Source of the DNA: Tricholoma matsutake
Lineage: Eukaryota; Basidiomycota; Agaricomycetes; Agaricales; Tricholomataceae
DNA length: 64,000 bases
Direction of reading: 5' to 3'
Assembly (NCBI GenBank): GCA_026075535.2
Contig: AP026542.1
Span: 1-64,000 of the forward strand
The first letter of the stretch is position 1, and each line of letters starts with the position of its first letter. The translations under genes and the position numbers were made by a program. Positions 33,816 to 45,869 of this stretch are shown one piece after another. The notes beneath the pieces were generated by a model, which ran no database searches, had not been told where the DNA came from, and was given only the letters and a program-made list of their open reading frames with translations.

Positions 33816-36540
33816 ATCATATGCCCTCACTGCCTGTCCATAACCGCTTTGAAGTATTGTCAGTTGAATCCCCAGAGAATGAATCCTTTTCTGTAACTGC
33901 TCCCCTCTCTGACCCTTCGAAGTTGGCTAAAGACATACCTGCTCTCCCCATCTCTCCTTCTACTCCACTTCCCAAAATTAAATCATGGGAGCATAAACTA
34001 CCATGCAAGTATATTGTGGCATCCACTCCCTCTGCACATTCCTTGAATCTAGCCCTCGAACTACAGACGACCAACACTGGTCAGATACTCGGTGTCTCTG
34101 CACTCCTGGACTCTGGTGCGACTGGTCTCTTCATTGATTCCCATCTGGTACAACAACATCACCTAAATACTCGCTCAATCTTGTGTCCGATACCTGTATA
34201 TAACATGGATGGATCCCCGAATGAAGCTGGTGCCATACGAGAGGTTGCAGACCTGGTTCTCCATTTCAAAGATCATAGTGAGCGTACCCTTTTTGCTGTC
34301 ACTCAATTAGGAAAGCAAAAGGTGATTTTGGGATATCCATGGCTTCGAGACCATAACCCAGAGGTTGACTGGCATACTGGGGAGGTTACCATGAGCTGAT
34401 GTCCATCCCGCTGTTGGACTTGTTTCACAGAAGCCAGGCAAGAACGTCGTGGACAGAAGGCGGTGATACGATGTACTCAGAAGTGTTGTGCCATACCCCT
34501 GCCTATACCTGAAGTGGAGTTGGAAGGGGTTCCTGATCTGATGCCGGACTTGGATGATGATGATGAGGACCCAGAGGAAGTGGAGGATGGTGATCAGATC
34601 TTCTACACTGCGATTCACTCATCGCATGACGTGTGTGCCACATCGAACATATCCCAATGCCTCACTGAGGCCTTCCACAAAAACAACACTGCTAAATCCT
34701 CTACTAACTCCTTACTCCCTCATCTCCATGAGTTTGAAGACATGTTCTCCAAGGAGTCGTTCGACTCTCTTCCTGCATGCAAGCCATGGGATCATGCGAT
34801 TGAACTCACCCCTGGTGCAACCACTTCATCCTGCAAGGTCTATCCTCTCTCTCTGGAAGAACAATGGCAGCTTGACCAGTTCATCGACGAGCACCTGGCC
34901 TCTGGATGTATTTGACCATCAAAGTAACCCATGGCCTCTCCCTTTTTCTTTGTCAAGAAGAAGGATGGCTCACTTCGACCAGTTCAAGACTACAGAAGGC
35001 TCAACAACATCATGGTCAAAAATTGCTACCCACTACCCCTCATCTCCGAACTTGTAAACCAACTCCGTGGAGCCTGATACTTCACCAAGCTCGACGTCCG
35101 TTGGGGCTACAATAATGTGAGGATAAAGGAGGGAGATGAGTGGAAGGCAGCCTTTCGTACCAACCGTGGTCTTTTCGAACCACTTGTCATGTTCTTTGGC
35201 CTTACTAATAGCCCTGCCACCTTTCAGACCATGATGAACAACATCTTCCATGACCTCATCCTTGAAGGCATTGTCTGCATCTATCTTGACGACATCCTCA
35301 TCTTCACTCGCATGGTTGAAGAGCACTGTCACATCATGTGCCTCGTCCTAGAGTGACTTCGTCAGGACAAATGCGAGTTCGAGAAGACCAAGATTGAGTA
35401 CCTCGGCCTGATTATCTTGGAGGGTCAAGTGGAGATGGATCCTGTCAAGGTGAATGGGGTCACAGCTTGGCCAACGCCCATGAACAAAAGGGAGGTGCAG
35501 TCTTTCCTGGGCTTCATCAATTTCTATCGGCATTTTATGAAGGATTTCTCACATCATGCATGACCACTGTTTGACTTGACAGGAAAGGAGGCATGGAGGT
35601 GGGATAATGCACAACAGGAGGCATTCAAAAAGCTTAAGGAGATGGTCACTTCCACTCCCATCCTTACCTTTGCTGACAATTCACGTCCTTTTCATGTAGA
35701 AGCCAACAGTTCTGACTTTGCGACAGGCGCCATGTTGTCTCAGCAGTCTCCAGAGGACCCGAAGTGGCATCCTGTTGTGTTCTACTCCAAAAGCCTTAGT
35801 GCTGTAGAGTGAAACTATGAGATCCATGACAAGGAGATGTTGGTGATAATGCATGCACTTGAGGAGTGGTGACACTTCCTCGAGGGTGCCCAACACAAAG
35901 TGGAAATTTGGACAGATCACAAGAATCTTGAGTACTTCATGATGGCCAAGAAATTGAACCGTCATCAAGCTTGTTGGTCCCTGTGTCTATCTAGATTTGA
36001 CTTCTCCTTGCACCACCATCTGGGTTGCAGCATGGGGAAGACTGATGCCCTATCCCGATGTGCAGACCATGGGGATGGCAGCAGTGACAACCAAAACATT
36101 GTGTTGTTGCAGCCAGACCTGTTCACCATTCGGGGACTGGAAGGCATCACACCCCAAGGCGAGGAGCGGGACATCCTACATGACATTCGTCACACAAACT
36201 GTAGTGGTTTACATGAGGATGTTGTCACCTGAGCTGTTAAAGAACTGAGGAAGGGATTGACCCTTTCCTTACATGCAGCAGAGTGGGCTGAAAAGGAGGA
36301 CTTATTGTATTTCAGGGATTGCATCTACGTTCCAAATGACCCGGACCTTCGCCAATGCATCATATCCCAACACCATGACTCACAGATTGTTGGCCACCCT
36401 GGGTGCTGGAAGACCTTGGAGCTCACCTCACAGAACTATTGGTGGCCACAAATGTCATGGCTCATTGGTCAGTATTGTCACACTTGTGACCTTTGTTTTA
36501 ATGAAGGATCGGCGAGGCGGGTTGAAGTTCAGAAGTATGA
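32697..36540 (+). mobile_element. Ty3/gypsy element, stop-riddled, 3'-truncated
   Basis: gag (32697-33815) and pol (33812-36547) are each a single unshifted frame, so there are no frameshifting indels over 3.8 kb. Thirteen internal or gag-terminal in-frame stops were read; twelve are TGA and one TAA. pol breaks off just after the integrase zinc domain (CHTCDLCFN, about 36507), and nothing gypsy-like follows. It differs in sequence from the minus-strand element and belongs to another lineage. Confidence 0.93.
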
Positions 36541-36547
36541 TGATTGA
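33812..36547 (+). pseudogene. pol of plus-strand gypsy element (PR-RT-RH-IN start)
   Basis: The frame is -1 relative to gag and opens at the gag stop. Protease LLDSGATGLFID; RT with [28 protein letters not shown] and an intact YLDDILIF box (about 35284); RNase H with VEANSSDFATG and WTDHKNLEYF; integrase zinc domain with HHDSQIVGH and CHTCDLC. Stops: TGA at 34397, 34913, 35075, 35354, 35561, 35810, 35870 and 36230, TAA at 34925. At several of these the family has a conserved arginine (ARYFTKLD, VERNYE, EEWRHFLEG, HARPLFDL), that is, CGA changed to TGA. Integrase core and chromodomain are missing. Confidence 0.9.
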
Positions 36548-36992
36548 TAAGGTTATGCTGATAAGATATGGCGGTACTGTGAAGCTGGCATATGTACCAC
36601 CAGAGGCATTTTCCAGCTCATGTTGTGATGACATGAGTTCATCTCATGTCTTCGGCAGATCATCTAGCAATGATGTGCATATCTCCAGTAGACAGCCACA
36701 TGACACTGATCTCACAAGGCTTCGAGACAACTGACATAAGCCATTGCCCAAAAAAGGTGTTTTATTGGCAAAGATTGTGTACAATTTCTGTGCTGGTAAT
36801 AATAATTTGTAATCATTTGACCAGTCCAGAATATCATCTCATCAGGTGATCTTAGTTGCGTCATGTCAAGATTCATTTAGTCAGGTGACCATATGGATCT
36901 GAAGCCTCATGCATGACATTTGTTCTTTGTCTTCTTACATCGACATATCTTCCTCACCTTCTGGTCAATAGGTCCTCTTTACTATCCCAGTT
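36548..36992. other. Left subterminal region of CACTA composite
   Basis: No gene. 36601-36681 carries GAGGCATTTTCCAGCTCATG and TCATCTAGCAATGATGTGCA, which recur inverted at 43878-43935. I take this as the left subterminal repeat of the element carrying the Tnp2 transposase. Confidence 0.6.
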
Positions 36993-38508
36993 ATGCCACC
37001 ATCCCCCCCATCAAGGTCTTCTGGACACAAGAGACCCCAAGCATCCGAATCAACTGCATCAAAGCATCTGCAGGCAAACGGCTTTGTTCCTGGGGAAGAG
37101 GAGAGGAGTGTGAAAGAAGATACTCATCATCTGGAGAAGATAGATATACCTGATGATGCCAGTCAAATTAAAGTGCGTGTTTCTTTGACTATCATGAACT
37201 CTGACATGGTACAACCCAGCTTGCCCTTGAAACGCACCTTCGTGTCTTAATGGGTGCTGTAACCAACACATCAGTTCCTGAGGCCCCTGATAATCATACC
37301 TTAAACACCTTTTCACAATGTTTCACCTCTGCTGGCAAAATAAATGCTTTGCTCAAAGGCAATACCCACAATGCCCAGTTTCAAGCAACAGATAAAGCGG
37401 CACTTGATGCAATCGCAGGTGATGCAATGTGGTGCCAGACTCAAATATTGCCCTCAATATTGCTCGCATCCCAGAGCATGATCTTTGATTGATCTTTTTG
37501 AAGGTTCACTCATTTGGTCTACCAGCATGGCGCCCCGATCTTCTTGGTGGCACACACACTTCATTGTATAATGGAGCCCTTGAGTCAATCGCTATCTGGA
37601 CTTTCGAGCAGGCTGCTACTACATTTGCTTACCAGCATCTTGCTCCGAATCTTGCTTACCTCCAGAATAGACCTGTCCTCGAGAAATTATATCGCAATTT
37701 CATGTGGGGTTATATGAAGAAGCTTGCAGCAAAGGAGGCAAAAGAGAAGGGCAGTGTCCGTCGAGGTGTTGAGGAGAACAAAGCATACAAGAACCACCAA
37801 TTGGTACCGTTTTCAAGTTATTTTTATCTTTCAGACTTGAATCACTAAATTTCGCTCTAGCTTACTCACAAGCGCCGCACTTATCTGAAGGACCATGGCT
37901 GGAACCAGTGTATCAGGCTTCTAGCTGGTTCATATGAGTGCACATCTGATGATGAGAGGAACCCTGATGGTGGTTTCTTCATTATGACAAAGCAAGCACA
38001 CAATCCCCACATCACTGACTTTCTGTGCCACATTGACAATAGCCGCAAAGCAGGGAACCCTCTTTTCCATGGGAGCAGGAGGCATGAGGAGCCTCACATC
38101 CCACATCCTGAGAATCTTGAGAGCTGAATTTCCACCCATGTACCTGTGGATTGTCCTTTGGATTGGTTTGATCCTGCCTTTTTCAATGCGATGTCGCTCA
38201 GGAATCGTGCTCACTATGCCACGGCCCCAATTGCACTTCCTCTGAAGAGTGATTGTCTTTCAACTGACTCTGATCCTGATTGGAAAGACATGCCCCGACA
38301 CACATTCATGAAGAAGTATGGGAACCATGTTTGGGCTTTGTATAAGCTTCCAACGGCCACAGAATTGGCGGCCCTTGAAGATGGCAAGGAGGAGGAGGAG
38401 GAGGAGGAGGAGAATGAGCAGGGCAGATGCAAGCTTAAATGGCCTGGGGCCCATCACATCTTGTTGCAACTCACAACTTACATGGTAATAGCATATGTCC
38501 TGCAGTAG
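36993..38508 (+). pseudogene. TE-associated hypothetical gene relic
   Basis: Pieces in several frames: 36993-37249 (IPDDASQIKVRVSL), 37250-37492 (FSQCFTSAGKINALLKGNTH), 37489-37848 (GLPAWRPDLLGGTHTSLYNG, then RPVLEKLYRNFMWGYMKKL) and 37860-38508 (VDCPLDWFDPAFFNAM, then HTFMKKYGNHVWALYKLP and a Glu-rich run). The last two blocks resemble large hypothetical proteins common near transposons in Agaricomycetes. Their function is unknown. Stops (about 37490, 38127) and shifts break the frame. It lies inside the probable CACTA element on the strand opposite the transposase, so it may be cargo or an accessory gene. Confidence 0.5.
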
Positions 38509-38709
38509 TTATGATTGCTCTTACTTTATGTTAGTATGCCTTTATGAATATGACTATGTTTTATGAACTTTGTAAGTACGTCGTGGCCTAGGCTGATTGG
38601 TGACTAGTCAGGTTGATCATGTTCACATTGGCCACAACTCTTGTAAGTATTGTTCTTTCACATTCATGGCTTCAGGTAGCCTTCATTTCCACCAGATGGA
38701 CTGAACGAT

Positions 38710-38995
38710 GTGTTCCTAACACATCATTCGATGTCTCAAGCATTAGAGACAGCACCGGAACTGTCTTCTCTCCATCCTCTTCACCTGGACTCTCCACCAC
38801 CAACACAAGCAATGTAAGCCACACAATGGTGCATTCCCTGCCACCAGACAACCCAGAAGATGTTTCTAAGATGTTGTTCAAGGTCTTGAGAATTCGAGAT
38901 AGCCCCAGGACCCTCTCCTCCCCACCCCCTTCACCACCTCCCCATGCGATGTAAGCCACCCAATGGCACATTCCCTGCTACCAGATGACCCCATC
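38710..38995. repeat. About 150-bp tandem duplication
   Basis: Two diverged copies; each includes a segment starting AGAYAGCMCC and the better conserved TGTAAGCCAC followed by CAATGG and CATTCCCTGC (38812 and 38952). Confidence 0.7.
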
Positions 38996-38999
38996 AATG

Positions 39000-40430
39000 C
39001 ATTCTGATGCATCATTTGGGGTCCCGAATGTTCAAGAAGGCCACAAGTTGCAGCCTTCTCCCATGCCTTCCACTGAACGACAACGACAATGAAAGAGCGG
39101 AAATGCTACCCAGGTAAGCTTTTTTTCTTATTTCTTCATGTTTATTTTTACTAATCAACTCTATCTTAGGTGTTTTTAACTTACACCAACTTGCCCAAAC
39201 CCCGCACCACAACCATGGGAAGAAGACGATGGGGGAACAACAAGACGACAAACAAAGCCAAATGAAGACAGCAATGGTGAGGTACGCGAATGCCAGGGGA
39301 ACAGACGCAGATGGGCCCAAATGACATCTATCGTTGTTTGGGCCCTGGGTGAGTTTTTGTCATTTCTTTCTTTTTACTAATCTATTGTATTTTAGGCTAT
39401 CAACATTTTGTAATGACAGACCCACACCGGGACAGGCCAGGACACCCCATGTCACTGTGTCACCGCTGCGAGCCTCTGCTCGCAAGGTGTGTAGCAGGGT
39501 GATGACAGGCAACGAATGACATTAACAATGATGAGAGGACAATGACAAGAGGACAATGATGAGAAAACGAGGAGGAAGGGGAAATGAAGACGGGGACAAC
39601 AATGGGGAGACGATGAAATGACACAGAGGAGGGAAAGAAGAAAAAGGCCCAAGAGATGTCAATGTCTCTTGGGCTATAGGTAAGTTTTTTTGTTTGTTTC
39701 TCTTTCTTTTTGTTTTTGTTTTTTACTAACTAAATTGAACTACTGGCAACAGGGATGACGACGATGATGATCAGATGGCATGTGACACCCAGCACCCACC
39801 CCTACTGCTGCGAGCAACTGCTCGCAGGGTGGACAGTGGGTGGCATGACAACAAGGACACCCAAGCAATAGCGACGGATGAGCATGTGGGCACAATGACG
39901 ATGACAGGAGAATGATGAACGACAATGACACCCTCCCACCTCTACCACCACCACTTCCACATCCACTCCCACACCACTAAGCATCACCCACAGCTGCAAA
40001 TGAGCTGATCGGACACAACGAGGCACCTAGGTATGTTTTTTGTGCTCAATTCTTGTTTTTTACTAGCTAACTAACGGTGTTCTTTCTTTTTTAGGATCTA
40101 AACTACAGATAATGATGAGAAGCAGGGTTTGGATGATGGAGAGGGGTGCCGGGAAACCTGAGAAGCGGGATACCTGCACAGTATGCACCTACGCACCCCC
40201 AAATCTGTGCTATGTCATGCTAACCCCCCCCCCCCCCCCCCAAACTCACTGAAACAGGCATTGTACCAACCCCAGCACCTCACAACCACAATGGACCACC
40301 CAGCACCCACTTCTACACCAACATGCAACTGCTCGCTGGGTGGATTGTGGGTACCCTCTTTTCCCCTCCTCTGTCCAAGCACAGACACGGGCACAGCTGG
40401 ACCAGGAGCCCAACAGCTCTGAGAACAATG
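39000..40430 (+). repeat. Composite GC-rich module, copy B (tandem array)
   Basis: Four intron-like segments follow at 235-350 bp spacing: 39114-39169, 39349-39395, 39680-39752 and 40031-40094. Each has GTAAGY, GTGAGT or GTATGT, a TACTAAC, TACTAAT or CTAAC branch site and a YAG end. Before the second and third introns stands a hairpin (GGGCCCAAATGAC with GTTGTTTGGGCCC; GCCCAAGAGA with TCTCTTGGGC). Between introns lie the palindromes TGCGAGC/GCTCGCA (39467-39484) and CTGCGAGCA/TGCTCGCAG (39808-39827), each followed by a GGTG motif. A run of 18 C lies at 40224-40241. ORFs here are low-complexity. The unit could be spliced, but a protein product is not supported. Confidence 0.7.
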
Positions 40431-40750
40431 ACACCACTGTGACATATACAAATACAATGTTTGACCGCTTTATGACGGTGTCCCCTGTCCCACTCAGGGA
40501 GGCCAGCAAAGAGGAGTGGCAGTTGTCATACCTTGGCCCTGGCGATGTGCCGTTACCAGCTCCAATTCAGGGGGTGGTTTATGCCTGCTAGCCAGAATTT
40601 GATCCTGATGGGGGGTATATTCTGGAACACGAGCTAGGTTCACCAGATAAGACAAATGAGGCTATGCTGTTCTTCAGTACCCTCCCATTGCTGGGAGCCT
40701 GTGTGCACACCAATATTACTTTTTTGACTCTCATATAATTATTATGTTTC

Positions 40751-43700
40751 CTATCTACATTTATGGCTGAGTGACCAATTAATGACCATAACATCCTTCT
40801 TCAACCCATATGTGCCAACAGGGATTGTATAGGTAGCGAGGTGGCAAATGATGTGCTGTGGTTCAAGAATGTACACAGTGTTTGATAGCTCACAACTGAC
40901 AGCTTTTGATTGCAGCCTTGAGCAAGGCTCAACTGTGTATGGTGTCTTTCTCTGCTGAGCTGGTGAGAGTGGACGATGTTGATGAACAAAGAAAAATGTT
41001 TGCCAGAGACCTTCAAGGGGAAGCTCCCAAATTTCCTCAATATATCCAGTCTCAATGGTATCTCCATGTGTTGGGATATAGAACTGAATATGGCTGTTTC
41101 CCACATGGCTATTGTTGCAGCTGTATGTTCAATCCTCAAAGACCACTTGGCAAGGCTGTTGAACAGCAGGAGGGTGCAGGAGGGTGCCAAGAGCATAAGG
41201 TCCACCAGTGAATACTGAATTGTAGTCCTGGCCAATGACTCTCAGATATTGAAGAAGAAGGTTGTAGTGCCTTTGATCAAGGGGCTTTGCACTTGCATGA
41301 GCAGTAGCAACTTCGGGGCCATTGAGGTTGTGTGTTGGCTGAGTGGTGGGATGTGTGCTTGGTTGTAAAATCTCAGCCAATTCAGGAACATCAGCTTGGA
41401 AGTTGTCATTGCAAAGAAGTGCATCTAAGTGCCCACAACGAGCACTCTGGCAGCATTGTCAGCTCCATATCCTCTGTTCAAAAAATACTACTTAGTGAAA
41501 GTACATTTGAGAAATTGAGGACTTACAAAGGTGGCAGTTTGTTTTGATTTGCACATAATCTCCATTCATCCTCTCACCAGGAAATTCACTAAGCAGTGCT
41601 AGTGGGCCCCAGAATTTAAGTAGTGCTCCATTGTGCATAGCATAGTGGTGGTTGGGCATTGAGTGAAATGCAGCACCAAAAAGGTGCTGCATAGAAGAGC
41701 AGTAATTGATGTAGTGGTCCATATAAGCATCTGCTTCAGCATTGCTGACAGAATAGCCTGCAATGATATTTGTTGCACAGACCAATTCACAAAAGTTCTG
41801 TAAAAGTTCCTGTTGTTCCTCAGTGCCATTCCACCAGAATGTGGGAATGACAAGAGGAAATATGACAGAAAATAGAATAAGGAGCTCATGAGCTTTCAAG
41901 CTTCCATGACTGGCTTCACCAAGGTTGGTGGGAGGCCGTTGAACCCAAGTAGGAAGCTGAACATCCAAAATGCATGCTTGAATCATAGCTAGCTCTGCAG
42001 GCATAAAGTCAAATGCACCACCAATAGACACAGGTTCTTCATCTTCATCTTCATCATCAGAAGGAAGAGGCACAGCATTTGAACTGGGAGTAGGAGTAGA
42101 ATGGGGGGTAGAAGTAGAAATGTTTTCATCGTCAACATCCATATTGTCCAAATGCTCTGCAAGACCTGAAGTGCTGCTATGTTGACTTGCAATATCATCT
42201 TCAGAGTAATTGGATGAAGTCTCTGCATCAGCCTGAGTGTCATCATCATCAAGTTGAAGAGTTGCCAACAATTTGATTGCAGCCTTAGTTCACCCAATAC
42301 CCCACAGAACTCAAAGATGATACTGAAGGATTCCTTCAAGAAAATTGTGCATGAATCCTAGAATGATATACTGGACAGGATCCCAGTAAGGAAGATCATG
42401 GAGTGGTGTCCACCACACACCAGTTTCTTTAGTCATAGCTGTTTTAGCCTTGATGGTTACTAGATTGCACCACTCCTGAGCTTGAGCATGAACTTCAGTT
42501 CCACACCACAGTTCCCAATGATGGTAATCAAGATCCTCAATGTCATTGTGGTGACATTTACAGAAGGAATAGAATAACCCAGCAGAATGAGAAACAAATC
42601 CAGACACCTTCCGAATGGCTTGCAAATCTGCAAGCAGTGGAATAAGTCATGCTGCTACTGCAGTGCCCTGTGGGTTGCGATCTGTAGGTAAGACCTTTCC
42701 AGGGAGGTCTAAGTCTAAAATCATCTTCTTGATAGGCTCCAGAACATGTGGTATTGTCCAAATAGTTGGGGCATGTGGAGAGGGAGTCATTCCAATAGTA
42801 AATGTGTTTTCATGAAGAAATCTGATGGAGATGGGCAAGTTCAAACAGTATAGGATGATGGCACCACATGATACTACTTTGCCTAAAGATTTGTTAATTT
42901 TCATCTACACCCCAAAATTAACAGACATACCTGCAATTTTATTGGTCAAAGGATTAAACCAGTCAAAATATAAAGCAAAAACAAGGTGGTAAGGTGATTG
43001 AAGAAATGGGTGCAATGAACTCCAGGCAGGGCTGTCATATATATTATGCATCCATCCAGGATTGAACACCCCTTGGGATTTTGCAAAAGTCTGATACAAA
43101 TGGTCCTCAATTTGAGAATGAGAGAGTAAAAATATGAGCCATGACTCAAATGACTGAGTGGTATAGAGGCATTCAGGGATTTTCTGCAGGCCACCTGAAG
43201 TCTCATGTTGTGTGTATAGATTAGTGTTACAAGGCCTGGACTTTGGAGAGTGACACCAGTTACATTGTGATGGACCACCATTAGGATATTGCTTGAAGCA
43301 CTTGGGGCAGCAAATGACCCACTCAATTGTAGGATCTAGCTGACATCAGGAATATACAGTCTGTATATCCAGTGGCATCTTGAGTTCTGTGAGTTCTGAG
43401 GTCTTGATATCAGCAGCAGCAAGTGCGAGTTTAATGAGCCTCAGAGTAGTGAGGATGATGAACTTGAACAGGCGCAATAGAATATTGGCAGTATCTCTAC
43501 TGATTCCAGACTGAAGGGAGAGCCAAGCAACAATGAGACAGCATAGATCAATGACAGGTGTAACAGCTATAATCCAAAGCCTAAATTGTAATTTAGTAAA
43601 TGTAAAAACAGTGTTTGCATACCTTGTGTAAGATCTACACATTGAGCAGCCTGAGAGTGTGACTCAACATCAATGATGGTGGACCTCCGAGTCACTGGAA

Positions 43701-43851
43701 GTGGATCATCCTGGGGATCATGTTGATCTCGAATTTCATGTTTTCTTCATATCTGTGAACTGACAAGGTGGCCAGGGACATTTTGGCCATGGGAGTCCAA
43801 ATATGTCAAGTGGAAACAGACACTACAAGTGCAGACAACTTTGCGAGGCAT
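40751..43851 (-). pseudogene. Tnp2-type CACTA transposase
   Basis: Start MPRKVVCTCSVCFHLTYLDS at 43851, then RKHEIRDQ. Zinc-binding block ICCPKCFKQYPNGGPSQCNW at about 43310-43260, then YFDWFNPLTNKIAG, a 48-nt intron (GTATGT...CTTTAG, about 42883-42930), SCGAIILYCLNLP, LIPLLADLQAIRKVSGF, LPYWDPVQYIILGFMHNFLE, an acidic linker (about 42250-42070), PTWVQRPPTNLGEASHGSLK, FPGERMNGDYVQIKTNC and, after another intron with GTAAGT near 41526, CNDNFQADVPELAEIL and EPQHIICHLA. These blocks are the standard order of basidiomycete Tnp2 (transposase family tnp2, Pfam Transposase_21 type). In-frame stops occur near 43750, 42650, 42288 and 41127, so it is probably inactive. Confidence 0.88.
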
Positions 43852-43962
43852 GGAGAATTGTTGTTGTGGTTATCACTATATGCACATCATTGCTAGATGA
43901 TCTGCTGAAGACATGAGCTGGAAAATGCCTCCGGTATACAGTTCGATGATAAGTGCCAGTGT

Positions 43963-44267
43963 CGTCTGATGGGCAGGGAGATAATGCAAAGATAGCCATG
44001 TGACATGTCAGGGAAGGGGAGGGTAGGCGGTTTGTTCAACTTTAAAAAAAAGTGGAATTATGCTAGAGCATCAAACACTAAGGTAACACAAGAGTAAAGT
44101 GGAATGGGTTATATTGTCGAGGGTATAAGATAAGGATACAAGACGAGGTCCATAATGTATATATATGTCCACGGAGGAGATCAGGTGATCACATATATTA
44201 GTAAGTATTAGGTAAGAGTACTCTTACAAGGATGAGTGGTATCGAGCAATAAAGTACTGACCTTGTC
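43963..44267. other. Intergenic
   Basis: AT-rich with an (AT)n-like stretch around 44155-44165; no gene seen. The 3' continuation of the HNH gene is absent. Confidence 0.4.
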
Positions 44268-44979
44268 ACCGTCTTGCACACTCTCTGAAAAGATGTGGGT
44301 GATCTCTGTCTGGATTAACAGGGGATTAGGAATGGCCTTGGAGGCTGCATCAACCTCAGCTATGTTGTGGCAAGATTGCAGATCATAGACTCCACTGATG
44401 GCACATCTGTATCCATCGCGTAGCAACGCCTGAAGAAGATGAACAGATGTCCGAGATAGATGCCTAAGAAACATACCTGTTCTTTGACATTCATTTTTGT
44501 CTGGGGAGCATTGCCTAATTCTTGCAAGATCCCCTCCTTTACAACATCAAAAGATGGTCGAGAGACATGTCGCGATGGCGTGGGTCAACCTCCTGTGTTG
44601 GCACGAACTGGAAGTTGTTTAGGGCATTTGGAAGATAATCATGCAACTCACACACTCAGAAGAGGTAATTGCGATACCTGAGACCCAGTTCAATGAGGGC
44701 GTCATAGATGGCTTGCTCATCCAGTTTGCTGCAGCATGAAGTGATCTCCAAAAGCATGCGAGAATATGGAGTAGATCCTAGGTACCCATCATGAGTATGG
44801 TCCCATAAGTCCTTTAGAAAGAAGCCCAAGAGATGAATTCCAATGAGAGGGTCGTTATACTTGGCTTTGCTGCGGGAGGGGTCATTCAGGGCGGTGGTCT
44901 CCACTTTCAGTAAGGTGCGCCAAATGCTGAGCCCTGTTCCAGAGAGTCCGCATGTCTCAAGAGATGGGAGGGCGGTCAT
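44268..44979 (-). pseudogene. HNH-nuclease family gene fragment
   Basis: Exon A (44979-44656) encodes 107 residues including LGFFLKDLWDHTHDGYLGST. A middle block gives RPSFDVVKEGILQEL (about 44560-44515). A GTATGT...TTCAG intron (about 44432-44478) joins it to ALLRDGYRCAISGVYD...EITHIF, the start of a fungal HNH domain with the RDGYRC and TH(I) elements. The exon ends at a GTCAGT donor (about 44267), after which no further exon is found. The first frame carries stops between exon A and the middle block. Related proteins are common in Agaricomycetes; cellular role unknown. Truncated. Confidence 0.6.
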
Positions 44980-45869
44980 GGGGTTTGTGGTGAGAGGCTT
45001 CGTTTACCATATACTGATTCTGAGTTTGAAAGTCACATGCTCACATACATATAGCATTGGCTCATCGCAATCATACATTTGTATTCTATTTTCTTTTACT
45101 CATTGTTCTTTTCCCATTATTGTTCTTTCGAATCTTTCCCATTGTTCTTTTCTATTGTTCCATTTCTATTGTTCTTTTGCATTAGTAGCGGTCGAGACTC
45201 GATTATGAATCAAAAATCGTGTCAATATGACCATGACAATTATCAAGGGCAGGTACGCGGCGATTATGGGACACAATTATTTTGACAGATCTATGATCTT
45301 CTGCGTGATGTAAACAAATGTAGGGCTGTCCACCGTGACGTACACTGGTGGTTACACGGTGTCGTCTGATGGTTGCAGACTGGGAGGGTTGACTCAGGGA
45401 GTGGGGCGAGTGCGTTGAAATTAATGGAGTGACGGCCTCAAGGGGTTGAACATGGAAATTGCGGATAGGAGAAGAGAAGAAAAGGAGCGAGAGCTAGCAT
45501 CTCCGTAGAGCATAGAAATGGGAAACGAAACATTATTTCATACTTGGACAATGCGGACGTGAAAGGGCGCTGTAAAAGCGAGGATCTTGAAACTGAGGCG
45601 CTCCTTAGGACGATTGGGGTGCACTGTGTGGGCGTCATTAGATTTAGAGGGCTTGGGGTGAGAGGCACAGGGATTTCCGTTGGCGTAAGCAGGAGATCGG
45701 GGAGGAATAGAGGCGAGAAGCGTGTCAAACACAAAACTAAAAAAGGGTATCAAAAAACCATCATCATCATAACTCTACGAACAAAAGAAACCCGAACAGA
45801 ATAAACCACAAACTGTACCAGCACAACATCCCCTTGACACGTTCCCGTACTAAGATGAACCTCCGCCCC
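44980..45869. other. No recognised gene
   Basis: Short ORFs on both strands around 45438-45804 overlap each other and carry no known domain. A run of ATTGTTCTTT repeats lies at 45098-45180. Confidence 0.35.

Larger units (their letters stand above)
36575..43962 (-). mobile_element. CACTA (EnSpm/CMC) composite element, probable
   Basis: A Tnp2-type transposase (40751-43851, minus) and a plus-strand cargo gene relic and repeat array are bracketed by inverted repeats near 36591-36681 and 43878-43935. The right end read inward starts CACTGGCACTTATCATCG at 43962, matching the CACTR start of CMC elements. The left end is poorly preserved (ACTGTGAAGC near 36576). The 3-bp target duplication cannot be verified. 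The boundaries are therefore tentative; the transposase identity is firm. Confidence 0.6.

Noticed and set aside
32546..33830. Minus-strand ORFs of 141-143 residues
   Set aside because: They are antisense to the gag gene of the plus-strand gypsy element, whose frame has recognisable gag motifs.
41989..42339. Leu/Met-rich minus-strand ORF
   Set aside because: It is an out-of-frame reading of the acidic linker of the Tnp2 transposase.
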